Shown here in pieces: positions 23,131-34,128 of a DNA stretch of 64,000 bases (position 1 is its first letter; every line of letters begins with the position of its first letter). The stretch covers positions 2,684,629 to 2,748,628 of the forward strand of contig OX457051.1 of assembly GCA_949752735.1 (NCBI GenBank). Direction: 5' to 3'. A program made the translations under genes and the position numbers. Source of the DNA: Lumbricus terrestris (lineage: Eukaryota; Annelida; Clitellata; Crassiclitellata; Lumbricidae). The notes under the pieces are model-generated. The model was not told the origin of the DNA, searched no databases, and saw nothing but the letters and a program-made list of their open reading frames with translations.

Positions 23131-24320
23131 GGTTCTAGGACAAAATGGTACAGACAAAATGGACACTGGATATATGAATAGAACGCATGAGAAATGTAAG
23201 CTGGATGAAGGCTCTTCATAGGTGAAATGGAAGCTGGATTGACGAAAACAACGCATTAGAAATTGAAGTTGGATAAAGGTATTTTTACAGTTGAAATAGA
23301 GGCTACAGAAATGGAAGCTGGATTAAGGCATCTTATGACTAAAATAGACGCTGGAGTGACGAAAATAACGCTTGAGTAATTAATAGAAGCTGGATTGATT
23401 ACAAAAGTTTGAGAAATGGAGCTAGATACAAGAATTTTAAAGCTGAAATAGAAGCTGGATTGATTAAAACTGCTTGAGAAATGGAAGCTGGATAAAGGTA
23501 TTTTTATAGCTGAATAAGAAGCAGGATTAACGAAAAAGCGCATCAGAAATGGAGGCTGGTTTAAGGTATCTTATGGCTGAAATTGAGGGGCGCGGACATT
23601 TCCCCCCCTGGACAAAACCCCCGGACAATAACCCCCCCGGACAATTCCCCCCCTGATTTAGCCTAGGACATTAACCCCCCCGGACAATTCCCCCTTTGCT
23701 TCCATTTCGGCAAAAATGCGTTTCATCCAACTTCTATTTAAGTAACAATTATTTTTATCCATCCAGCTCCAATTTAAGCAAGAATATTTTCATCAATCCA
23801 GCTCCAATTTAAGCAAGAATATTTTCATCAATCCAGCTCCAATTTAAGCAAGAATATTTTCATCAATCCAGCTCCCATTTAAGCAAGAATATTTTCATCA
23901 ATCCAGCTTCCATTTTAGCAAGAATATTTTCATCAATCCAGCTCCAATTTAAGCAAGAATATTTTCATCAATCCAGCTCCAATTTAAGCAAGAATATTTT
24001 CATCAATCCAGCTCCAATTTAAGCAAGAATATTTTAATCAATCCAGCTCCAATTTAAGCAAGAATATTTTCCTCAATCCAGCTTCCATTTTAGCAAGAAT
24101 CTTTTCATCAATCCAACTTGTGTACTTAGGACCGCCGTTTTATAGTAATACCACTTACACGCCATATGCTCGACAAGGGGGGGAATTGTCCTACCCTGGG
24201 GGGGAATTGTCCGGGGGGGTTTGTCCGGGGGGGTTTGTCCGGGGGGGGGTTTTGTCCAGGGGGAAATGTCCTACACTCGAAATTGAAGCTGGATTGACGA
24301 TAAGGTGTGATATGAAGCAT
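23131..24320. mobile_element. Foldback-like element, GGACAAAATGG subfamily, interrupted by a second element
   Basis: Starts GGTTCTAGGACAAAATGG, then ACAGACAAAATGG, followed by diverged minisatellite units (GAAGCTGGATTGACG, GGAAGCTGGATAAAGG) to 23586. The array resumes after the nested element at 24279 (GAAATTGAAGCTGGATTGACG). The right end was not found, so it is truncated. The GGTTCTAGGACAA start matches the ends of other subfamilies here. Confidence 0.55.
23587..24278 (-). mobile_element. Foldback-like element, GGACATTTCCCCCC subfamily, copy 2 (nested)
   Basis: Exact 8-bp duplication GAAATTGA (23579-23586, 24279-24286). The ends GGGGCGCGGACATTTCCCC and inverted GAGTGTAGGACATTTCCCC are the same as copy 1 but swapped, so the element is in reverse orientation. 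The interior ATCCAGCTCCAATTTAAGC tandem array (about 37 bp, 9-10 units) and the unique segment CTTAGGACCGCCGTTTTATA also match copy 1 reversed. It is inserted into minisatellite DNA of another element. Confidence 0.9.
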
Positions 24321-24889
24321 AGGCCTACTGATTGAATATGGAATCCGCTGCTTTCTTCAAGTAGATTTCAGAAATAATGGCTCATAAATAATAGTCTTAA
24401 AACATCAAGTGCTCTGCTTCTTCGAGTGGTTTGGCAATCACTGTCCAAGAGTTTGGACATGCAGATAACTTCCGTTGAATATTATTTCTGTAATTGTCTT
24501 GCGCATTAAGACGATTGTTTTGCACGGTGCTTCGTCTACATCAACAGAAACAGACCATTGCAGATGAGGGCAATCTAGGTTATTTTGGTCTTGTATAGGC
24601 CTATTATGTTTCTAAGGTTTTTTGTCAAGATGTAGCCTAGATTTCTTTGTCACGGCGGTTTTTCTGACATTTTTAGAAAACAATATAAATTTTTCGGTAA
24701 AATGTGCGAAAAATGTCATCTACAAACTTGAAGGAAAAATATAAAATCTGGAACATTTGAATCTGAAAAACTAAAGAAAGGTCGTCAGAAATTGTATTAA
24801 AAAAATTCTCAATCTAGTTTTTTCTAGCCTTCTTTTCTCCCGCATATGACCTTTTTAAAAACCAGAGTGGCATCCCTGCTATGGAAGTC

Positions 24890-25147
24890 CAAACATTAAT
24901 TGTGACGTCATTAGAATAACTGTCAAAGTTAAAAAAAACGCCTTTTCAGGGACTGACGGGCATTGATTAGAGCCGTCAATATCAATATTATTTTTGTTCC
25001 CTGTAATTGATTTAAAACGTTTGACTTCATTGCAATCGACCTCAAGTCTGTTATTGTCGTTCGATTAGGCCAATTCGAACTGGGTACTTGGTATTTCTTG
25101 CAATATTCAGATTGAATTGCGGCCAGAGATCGCATCCTTTATAAGCC
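24890..25147 (+). promoter_or_regulatory. Upstream block of gene B, with TGACGTCA
   Basis: GTGACGTCATTAGAATAACTG carries a perfect TGACGTCA (24903-24910), matching the block upstream of gene A. The similarity continues to just before the start codon (GATCGCATCC..ATAAGCC here; GATCCCAGTGCATCCATAAAGCC in A). It is likely promoter and 5' UTR. Confidence 0.5.
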
Positions 25148-25254
25148 ATGTCGGAAATAGGAACATCAGCTGAATCCAGAATCCCTAATGATGAGCAAAC
25201 GACGGAAGACTCAGATGGTAAGTTAAAGTCATAGACGTCTTTGATAGTAAACAC

Positions 25255-26066
25255 GGTAAACGTGTACTTTAGCGTTGTAAATTATTCGCTCATTGCAGCA
25301 TTTTTATTTTTAATCCATCCAACTTCCAGTTTGGCAAGATTCCTTCTCATCGATCCAGCTTCTTCTTAGGCAAGAATTCGTTTTATCAATCCCGCTTCTA
25401 TTTAGGTAGCAAATAGTTTTCATTAACACAACTTCTATTTATTTATAAAATCATTGGTATCGTTCTACAATGACTCGGTAGCAAGTACCGTTTTTTCTAT
25501 AAATTCGATGAAAAATATTTCCTCACGAAATAGAACCGGGATTTTGCGCGTGAGGGTCGGTTAGGGCTCAGGTTAGGCATCGTGAGGGTCGGTTAGGGTT
25601 AGTTTTAGGGTTAGTGCAGTCATATTCTGCTGAAATTGAAGCTGGATTGATGAACAATAATTTTCAATGAAAAATGGCTGAAAAATATTTGCTGACGAAA
25701 TAGAAGCGGGATTTATCGAACAAATTCTTGCCTAAAGAGAAGCTGGATCGATTAAAAGGATTATCGGCAAACTAGAAGTTGGATTTATTAAAGATAACAA
25801 CGCTGCAACGTTATCTACCGAGTCATTGTAGAACTAAATACCGAGTCATTGTAGAACGCTACCAAATCATTTTTCTTCAGTCCAACTTTGACTTCCGCCA
25901 GATTATTTTCATAAATGCCACTTCTATTTAAGTAAAAATAATTGCATTGACCCAAGTGCCATTTAGCAACAATTCTTGTCGTCGATCTAACTCGCATAAA
26001 TAATTTGACCAACGCTGAAACTCATGCAACTATGAATAATTTACGACGCTAAAATACACGTTTACC
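25255..26066. mobile_element. Foldback-like element with GGTAAACGTGTA ends, in intron 1 of gene B
   Basis: The left end GGTAAACGTGTACTTTAGCG and the right end CTAAAATACACGTTTACC are inverted. TAAATTATTCGC is also shared with the sister element at 11941-12610. The interior is ATCCAGCTTCT / GAAGCTGGATTG minisatellite plus a GTGAGGGTCGGTTAGGG segment (25551-25615), which is the reversed tandem unit of the MITE at 21470. No target duplication is evident. Confidence 0.7.
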
Positions 26067-26208
26067 GTACGGCGTAAACGCTAAGGTTGCTTTGTATGTA
26101 GTTAATAGTTATTTCAGAGCACGAAGCAATATTCTATGATGAACACTCGTTATCTGCTCGTTATGCCACCAACCCTTAGTTAAAGCGACTTATTCAGAAT
26201 CAGTATTA

Positions 26209-27217
26209 GGGTGTCTTGGGGCAAGTTGACGGCCGGGGCAAGATGATTGTTGCGCTATAAAATTATAATGCGTGGCAGGAAAACAGTCTAACAAGATGTG
26301 TAATAAAGAACAAGGCAAGATCTTTCTTTTGGGGAATGGCAACAACGTGACAAGGTGCTTTGATCACCGTTTTTTCCTTAAAAATAAGTTTTCCTATCTA
26401 CCTCTTAACACATTTTACTGTTCTAAAATAGCGTTTATCTTAATCCCAACGAATGCAAAAAAATTGGGAAGTGGATTGTTTTGTTAAGCATTTATTTTGA
26501 GTTGTTACTGATGTATTTTGTGTTTCCAAATCACACTGTACAAATCATAGGTCCCAGATTTTGTTGAGTGCCCCTGAGGGGGCAAGTTGGCGGGGGCAAG
26601 TTGGCGGATGCAACCAACTAAAATGGGTAAACCTGGTGGCAGCCTACGAAGGACTTGGAAGCTTTATTTGCGACTTATGCTCAGACTTCTAAGAACAAAG
26701 GACACTGCCATATTTTTAGACATTGCTATTTTATTGATAAAATTTATGTATCATCTTTATTAAAACTGAATGTCTTAAATAACACAACTGCAGTTTGTGA
26801 CTTTTGTTGAGACTTCGAAGAACCAAGGACACTGCAATGTTTTATACCTTGCTAATTTACTTAATTAATTTTTTCCTGACATCTTTATTAATGCCGAATA
26901 TTTTAAAACTTAAACAGGCACAGTTCATCAACTTTTCTCTATTAAAAGTTTTAAAATAATGTTTGTATATATTGTCAACCAACTTGCCCCAAGCAGGCAG
27001 CCAACTTGCCCCAGCAGAGGGGCAAGTTGGTTGACTTTTAGAAAATTTTAAAGTTCATTTTTAGCAAACTTAGAATATATTTTTATGCCTGATTTTGTGC
27101 TAGAATGTAGGAGTTATCAATCAAAACGTTGTGGAAAAAACCCAACTTTGTTGGCATCATTGAGGATGATCAGAGGCCAAAAAACGCTTAACCCTGTCAA
27201 CTTGCCCCCGCTTACCC
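26209..27217. mobile_element. TA-flanked MITE with GGGGCAAGTTGAC ends, intron 1 of gene B
   Basis: The left end GGGTGTCTTGGGGCAAGTTG and the inverted right end GGGTAAGCGGGGGCAAGTTG are flanked by TA (26207-26208, 27218-27219). Inside, GGGGCAAGTTGG is iterated in both orientations near 26575-26605 and 26980-27030. The design parallels 733-1827. GGGGCAAGATG also occurs at the possible pogo end near 33895. Noncoding. Confidence 0.8.
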
Positions 27218-29878
27218 TACAACTGAAAACATCGAGGCGTGCATCAACTTTTTGGTTAGCTATACCTGCGCTTCACAATATTACATTGCAATGAACAAAT
27301 TGCTGTATAATGCAACAAATGCATTTTGGTTCAATTGCATTCATTTCATTCACTTCAGTATTCCGACAAGTGGACAATGCTAAACTTGGAAAATTTGCCT
27401 CATTCAACGACACAACGGTAAGACACATAACATTGAATGTAAGACACAGATTAGTTCGCATGTTGTTTAATGCATTTGCACATATAAAATTATAAATACA
27501 TAATTTGTGAATTTTTAAAATAGTGTTTTCTTTAAGCACCAATCAATTACTGCAATGTAGGCATGGGCGGAGACTTTGTCCGGACTCTGGTGAAATGGGG
27601 CGAAGAGCGGCCGAAGGACTATCGGCGAGGCCCGAAGCGCCGAGCAGTGGAGGGGCTTGGTTTGCTCACTATTTTGGTAGCAGTTTTTATTTAAAAACCA
27701 TGAAAAATAGATAATAAATGATTAACCAATAGTGGGCTAAACCCCATTTGAATTCTTTGGCTAAGTGATCGTTACATTAATGACTTGCTTCGTGTTGCAA
27801 ACATATAATGCTCATAATGAGGTCTTCTGTTTAGCTCCAAGATATCCCGACCGAAATACTTCAGTGTATTCTCGTTAAAGCCATAACTATGGAAGTGCAG
27901 AATATGAAGCTGGCTAAAACTGTGTGGAAAGAAAAGCTGATCATGTGATAAGCAGACTGGGATCTGTCTGTTCGCAATGGAGCAGCGTCCTTACGACCAA
28001 CTTCTTTCGAATGGAACTTCATAAAGCTCTAGACGGCATTGGTTAGTTCATGACATTTTTAGCTTCTTTCTGAAAGTTGTGGTAGTGTCCATAGGGACCA
28101 CACCGTGTTTTTTTTAAACTTCGGCTGCTACTAACCGTCAGCTGGTAATTTTCAGCTGACTCGGCCATTGCTCTATCTGCTGCTTTTAGTGAAACGGTCG
28201 ACAAAAATGCGTTGCTTCATTCTCACTCTATTCATTCATTCAGAAACTTAGTCAGCGCTTCTCCAAGAAAACTACTCAGATTCAAGCGCGCCCCAAAAGA
28301 ACAGTTTTAAGTTTAGTGAGGAATGATTTTATTAGAGACCTAGGGTGTAAGCGTAGCTCTAGGCCATTCCAGACCACTGAGCTAACCACAAGGAAGAGAA
28401 TAAGACTGATTTCTGTCCTTGTCATCGCCAATGCTTTGTCGTCTTCGTCATCATCAGCACTTTCTAGGCAATTGCTGACGATTAATTGTCATCATTGCCT
28501 CTTTGTGAAAGTGATTATATAATTATGTAAAGATTTACTATAATGGCGATCTTTTCCTTGCTGCTACAAATGCAGCGTAGTAAACTGAGAGGTTCTTGCG
28601 GATAGCCTATTTATTCAATAATCTTCGCTATTTCTCCACTTCTGTGCTTAGACATAGACCAATAGTGTCACAAACTGCATTCACTATTTTAGGCTATATA
28701 TATAATTATATATTCGTTTTATCAAAATCAGGTTGATAAGTCGCAACAGTTTCAACGTGTTCTAATTGTTTCACGTTAATTCTATAAATTATAATATTGT
28801 ACTTCAAATTTCCAACAGATCGAGTATACATGTATTATGGCACACAGTCCCTTTTCTAAGTACATGTGCATTTATGTTTAGAAATATATGTAGCTTAATC
28901 AGAATTTAGGACATTGTCATCTTGGTCTTAGTAACTAGTGTGACAAAGTAATATAATGTTTTAGCTCATCAGAAAATTCGAATGGAAATTGTGCGGGAAG
29001 TGTGGCTCCCCCACTCTTTTACCCTCGGAATTGTCGCATTGAAAGATGACATATTCCTGCTCTGTATGCGCTATGAAAATCAAGATACATCTGAGATATC
29101 TTCAGCTTACAACATTAGAGTCTACGACCGCAACAATATGGCAGAGGTGAAAGATGTAATCGAAATACCAGGACGATATAATGGGGAAATAACAGCTTGC
29201 AACTTGTCAAATTGCGTCTATGTACTGATTCATGAAATTTTTGGATCACTGTGTGCTTCAGTCTTACGCATTACGAAAGATGAGGATCAGAAGTTCAACA
29301 TTCAATCGTGGATTAGTGATCTAGGACGGTCAGTTGACTCAATTTCCGTATCCGACGCAGGCAGAGTAATACTGACTTCAACACCGGATGATGAAATAGG
29401 TCCCAACGTAGTCAGCGTATATGATCCGAATGGTTTCTTGCATCACGAAGTAGTCTTGCCTCAAGATGTCTTTGGCTTCAAATGTATTGAAGGCTGCGTG
29501 ATCAGAAAATCAAATGGAAACCTTATATTGGCTTCAGCGAGCAAGCAGTCTGAAATACATGTAGACTTAACGGAAATTGATCCGAATGGGATGATTCAAC
29601 GCCAATATAAATCAGCAATTAAGCCCACGAATGAAATAATGTTTATGAGTTTTGTCGATGCATTTGGCAGACTCCTAATTCACGATATGGATGGAGGAGT
29701 TGAGGTGCTAGATTCTGAGCTGAATCTCTTGGAATCTACTGGTCCACAATATGATGATGAGGTCGACGTATATTTCGATGGTTTGCACTTCAACACAGAG
29801 AGGAATGAAGTGATTGGCATTTGTGCTGCTAGCGGTAATCGCAGTATCCTTATGTTCTTCCATCTCATAGAAGATTAG

Positions 29879-30425
29879 AGTGTTAGACATTGCAGACAAG
29901 TTCTGATTAAAATATCGATCTCTCGTATAAGACTTGGTAATTGTCCTACTGTATTTCATTTGAAACACATTCTCTTTTCGGAATGCATGTGTTTATCTTT
30001 TATCCAAAACACTGTCGCTACATAGAATCGATTACTTGCACATTAACGCCATTTAAAGGCAAATTGTCTTTGCTTCGTAGATTTTCTTTTTAAAACAATA
30101 TTGTTGCGACCTGCTTAATGCTTAATAGTGTGAAGAGTACTTCGGTGTAAAGTGGTTCATTGTTTATTATTGTCTTTCAGCACAACCTCCATCACCTCTG
30201 CTAATGATAGTAGGCCCTATTGCAGTGGTTTAAACTTTAGTTACCTTATTGTCTCTCGCCACTACAACCACCATCATCTCTGCCAGTGATATAGTAAGCC
30301 CTATTGCCGTGGAGCAGAGTATTATTGCCAGAACCATTGAATTGCGTTTTATTTGGAAATAGAGCTCACTTCATTAACTTCAATGGATCTCACCGTTTTA
30401 CCGATGATTATTGTGTGTTAACTTA
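29879..30425. other. 3' flank of gene B
   Basis: Probable 3' UTR then intergenic DNA. A diverged direct duplication is visible (CACAACCTCCATCACCTCTG near 30180 and CTACAACCACCATCATCTCTG near 30262). No gene. Confidence 0.4.
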
Positions 30426-30429
30426 GTCG

Positions 30430-31113
30430 ATGCTGGACTGCAAGATACATTTAGGTTAGCTGCATATTCACGCACTCTGACGTTCTTCATTTTCCTATTT
30501 TCATGATCTTTGTCTTTGAAGTATTGATCCCTAAACCGACCAATCCTGCCTCCTTCTCTACCCTGCCCGTGAGCTTTCTCACTCCCTCTCATGAATCCTC
30601 CAGTAGTGATGTCATCCTACTTCGTCTCATCACCCAGTCAATCATTATCAAAAACAACGGTGACAAAATGCACCCCTGCCTCACTCCTGTGACGATCTGG
30701 AACCATTCCCCCTATTTCCCCTTTTGGAAATCTATGAAATTGATACGTATATTTCTATTTCCTGCCTCGCATTTCTCTATGATTTGTCTTAATGCAAATA
30801 TCTGCTCACAACAAGATCTGCCCTTCCTAAAGCCCGCCTGTTGCAGCCTTAACAAGCCATCTACCGCCTCTTGAATTATCTTCAAAATTATGCTGGCTAG
30901 AATTTTCCCAGGTATGGAGAGCAACGTTATTCCTCTCCAATTGTTACAGCCACTAAGGTTCCCCTTCTTTGGGATTGGTATAATAATCCCGACACGCCAA
31001 TCTCTTGGCACCTCACCAGTGTTCCAAAAGCCCATATTGCATAAGCGTGATAACACCTTAATCGTCTCTTTTCCTCCATTTCTTAGGCAGTTCCGGTTGT
31101 GTGTCGTCAATTC
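30430..31113 (-). pseudogene. RTE-like LINE reverse-transcriptase fragment
   Basis: Open from 31110 to 30712 with VPRDWRVGIIIPIPKKG, NNWRGITLLSIPGKI, GFRKGRSC and FIDFQK, the fingers-to-palm order of a non-LTR reverse transcriptase. It continues in other frames with WFQIVTGVRQGC near 30690 and GLGINTSKTKIMKI near 30515. The catalytic FADD region is missing and stops interrupt the later part. Dead fragment. Confidence 0.8.
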
Positions 31114-31129
31114 GTTGATTGCCCAATTT

Positions 31130-32455
31130 TACTCAGAACCGGGTTCTGTATAAAATCGAGCAGTCTACTTTAACAATTACATTATAAAATTGCAGATCGT
31201 CCCTGTGTTTGTTTTGTATATTTTATGTGCTTAAATTTTTCCCCCAGTTCTGTTTAATTGTCGGGAAATGATTTTACCACTAGCAGAATTAATCAATATC
31301 CAATAATTGTCTTTACAGCACTACCACCATATCCTCCTCTTCCTCTACCGTAAATCCAGCACAACAACATCCAACACTTTAACCACCACTCAGTGACAGT
31401 GTTGTTATAAAACAGAGAGATTGATGTTTTTGTAGAACAAAATAATGATATCTAAAACCAAACGCAAGATTGAGCGAGTGCTAACCGTCTTCCCGTGGTT
31501 CTGTTGACTGACGGTTAACTACTGCCGTGGCTCTCGTGCACTCAAATTGCGGGAATGGTCATGGTGCAACAGTGTCGACTTTTTTATAGACTTTTTGGCT
31601 ATTACTCATGCTGGTATTCTTTTTTCACTGCTACACCTGGACAGAACGACGTGTTAACCGTTGGTTAAAAGACGTCTTTATGTGCAACGTTTATCTGTTT
31701 TTGGTGTTACTCTCACTGAAATGCTGCTGTTCTTTACACGAATAAGATGCAGTGTCATCGTATTTCAAATGCTTTCACTAATAAAGACATAATTATGGCC
31801 GGTGTTGTCCACCGTTCCTCTTTAGGGACAAGATTTTCCATGAGCATATTTGCATTGCACAATGTAAAGTAAATAAGTATTTTCCTTATTACTCCACTTG
31901 CAAGCGCATAGTGGGACATAAAACATGACTTGTTCTGGCGAGAGAAGATCACAGACCACATGACCGGGGTCACTGATGATGGACGCAAAGAGGGAACCAT
32001 CTGTATTAGAACACACCATTTCAAACGTAAGAATAGCCTACTTAGTAATAGCTGAAAATGACATCTGTTGTATCAGCTTTCCAACAATAGCTGACAGACA
32101 AGACAGTCGTTTGCAAAACCATACCTTGCTGGTAACGGATACAGCATCCGAGTGATGTACAACATCATGGAATTGGTAACCTGTTAAAACACGCACCACG
32201 TGCACCACAAGGATGCGAAGTGCGTGCAATTACTTTTTTATTTTTCAGACAATGTTATCAATGACAAATTTTTTAGCTATTGTTCCCCTCATGTCATCCT
32301 GGATTCCTCGATGTCAACAGAACCGAGGAAGTTCATCAAGTTTTGCCATCTTGTGCTCTAGTGGGTTATTGGTAGGCTATTCTTGTTTGACTCACTGAAG
32401 GAGTATGCTGACCACGTTTATAAGAGATGTTGTACCTGATCAATATGTCAAAGAT
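31130..32455. other. Unannotated stretch
   Basis: No supported gene, RNA or repeat boundary. Short frames lack family features. Confidence 0.45.
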
Positions 32456-32459
32456 TATA

Positions 32460-32871
32460 TGTGACCGTCATAACGAAATGAGTCGCTAAGGACTTTTTGA
32501 GTATTTTGAGATAATAATATGTCTTCCACGTTATTCGATTTTAAATTACTTTCAAAATGAGCTATTATGTATCAAAATCGACCAATTGTTTGTTGAGATA
32601 TAACATTTTTAATCAATCGACCTGTGAAATAAAAAATTCTGGAAAAATGTGATTTTCTGAATTTTTATATAGGTTTTAAATCTTATTGGCCATTTAATTT
32701 GCAAATAAACAGATTAAAAACGGCAAAATAAAATAAGTTTTAATATTTTAATGATACATTTTAAAATGTAGATAACAAAAATGCAAAAATCGCAAAATCA
32801 ATAATTTGAAGGTTGCACACCTTTTAAAGCGATTGGGTTACTTCCAACTCATTTCGTCATGACGAGTCACA
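32460..32871. mobile_element. TA-flanked MITE with TGTGAC ends
   Basis: The left end TGTGACCGTCATAACGAAAT and the inverted right end TGTGACTCGTCATGACGAAA differ by a small indel and a few bases, and both continue to GAGT. TA flanks each side (32458-32459, 32872-32873). About 412 bp, AT-rich interior, noncoding. Tc1/mariner-type MITE. Confidence 0.75.
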
Positions 32872-33181
32872 TATCTTCCTAAAATTACAGTCCGCCTTTC
32901 TAAGTCCCATTGCATTGCTGCATATAAATCAGTTTAGTTCGCAATTATTCATATGCCTTGGTTGCAAGAGTGTCGTGAGTGATCATCGCAAATCACTTAA
33001 TCTGACACAAAATCGGTTAGATGCTCTGTCACGCTTTCTTTTTGACAGCAACTGCTACACATGTAAAAGATCATAACGAGTTGGTTCATTTAGCCTATAT
33101 TTACAAGAAATGTTCTGTTTTCCAACATACGTAGACTATAGTTAAAAACATTACTGAGACAGGACGACAATTTACCTTATT

Positions 33182-33380
33182 TATTTATTTCCCATTTCTG
33201 TAGCACCCCTTCAAACTCGCTACTCAGAGGCGCTCCCGACTACAGAGCGGGCACTGCGTCGGAGTTTCACTCTCGAAGCGCCCAAGTAATTGCGAGTGAA
33301 GGACTTGCGCAAGGTCCCTACGCAGTGGCTTCAGGTGCAAGTTAATAACATACGCACTACACCACCGCGCCACCGCGCCC
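33182..33380 (-). mobile_element. SINE family 1 copy
   Basis: Reverse complement of the family: GCACCCCTTCAAACTCGC, GGCGCTCCCGACTACAGAGC, GAGTTTCACTCTCGAAGCGC, and CACTACACCACCGCGCCACC near the head. The B-box is degraded. A TTATTTATTTATTT tract marks the tail. Confidence 0.75.
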
Positions 33381-33389
33381 CGTATAATA

Positions 33390-33850
33390 TTGGAACTGTG
33401 TTTATAGAAAGTCAATTTTGGTTTTAAGAAATGGGAATCTGCCAGAGGCATCATCTGCGGCGTTGGTTGATTAGACTTAGGCCTACTTCGCTGTAAGTTC
33501 ATGCGATGTCTATTTTCTCCATGCTATTTTATGCATAATAATAATAGGCCTATTATTAGTGAGCATTTACTCCGTGGGCGTAGGCCTACAAATCTAGTGG
33601 CATAAAATTATCTTTTGCGAACATTAATTTTTGGAGTCTGTTCGTTTGACTTCACGCCTACTCGCCATGGCGTGTGTGTAGGAGAATGGGGATAAATAAA
33701 TGTAACAAATTTCGAATTTCGCATGTGTTTGGTACTTGCAAGAAAGACAATTGCAATTTAATTGTATCAAACTATAGCCTAACATCTTAACAGTATAAGA
33801 GGTTCTCCTTCAAGTAAAGTCATTACCATAAACAAGTTAGCCTCTCTGTG
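33390..33850. other. Unannotated stretch
   Basis: AT-rich with AGGCCTA words; no supported feature. Confidence 0.4.
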
Positions 33851-33851
33851 T

Positions 33852-33915
33852 GTTACATTCTACCCCAATATCGGGGTAAGATGTAACAATAGCAGGGGCA
33901 AGATGTAACAATATT
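33852..33915. repeat. Possible terminal repeats of a pogo-like transposon
   Basis: TACCCCAATATCGGGGTAAG, then ATGTAACAATAGCAGGGGCA, then AGATGTAAC: an end-like direct repeat of GGGGTAAGATGTAAC / GGGGCAAGATGTAAC. It lies just beyond the C-terminal end of the transposase remnant and resembles the ends of the MITE at 26209-27217. A partner end on the far side was not found. Confidence 0.4.
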
Positions 33916-34128
33916 TGGGAAAGTAAGAAATCGAACAGTTTTACATATTGTTGCAATGCACGTGTGAGGTCAGAGCTAGACATTGTGCCGCTGAGTGCCT
34001 ATGTTTTTTGTCCATACAGGTGCGTCTGGGTTAGTTCTGTCACTTGCAGTGATCGCAAACATATAACTCCGGACAATCTGCGTCAGTACATACACACAGT
34101 GCAGTTGTCAATTGGCACGGCAAGGTCT

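Larger units (their letters stand above)
25148..29878 (+). pseudogene. Gene B: second F-box-like plus beta-propeller copy, frameshifted
   Basis: Exons at 25148-25217, 27359-27417, 27835-28041 and 28965-29878 match gene A exon for exon, with the same phases and consensus donors (GTAAGT, GTAAGA, GTTAGT). Exon 3 is one base shorter: GGAAAGAAAAGCTG here versus GGAAAGAAAAAGCTG in A. The frame then meets TGA at 27946-27948, inside the F-box (LQDIPTEILQ start present; RLGSVCSQW now out of frame). Exon 4 keeps an intact reading frame of about 300 codons with the same blade motifs (IRVYDRNNM, VSVYDPNGF, VEVLDSELNLLES). So either this is a very recent pseudogene or the single base in an A-run is a sequencing error; without it the product would be about 416 aa. 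Intron 1 holds two nonautonomous elements. Confidence 0.75.
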
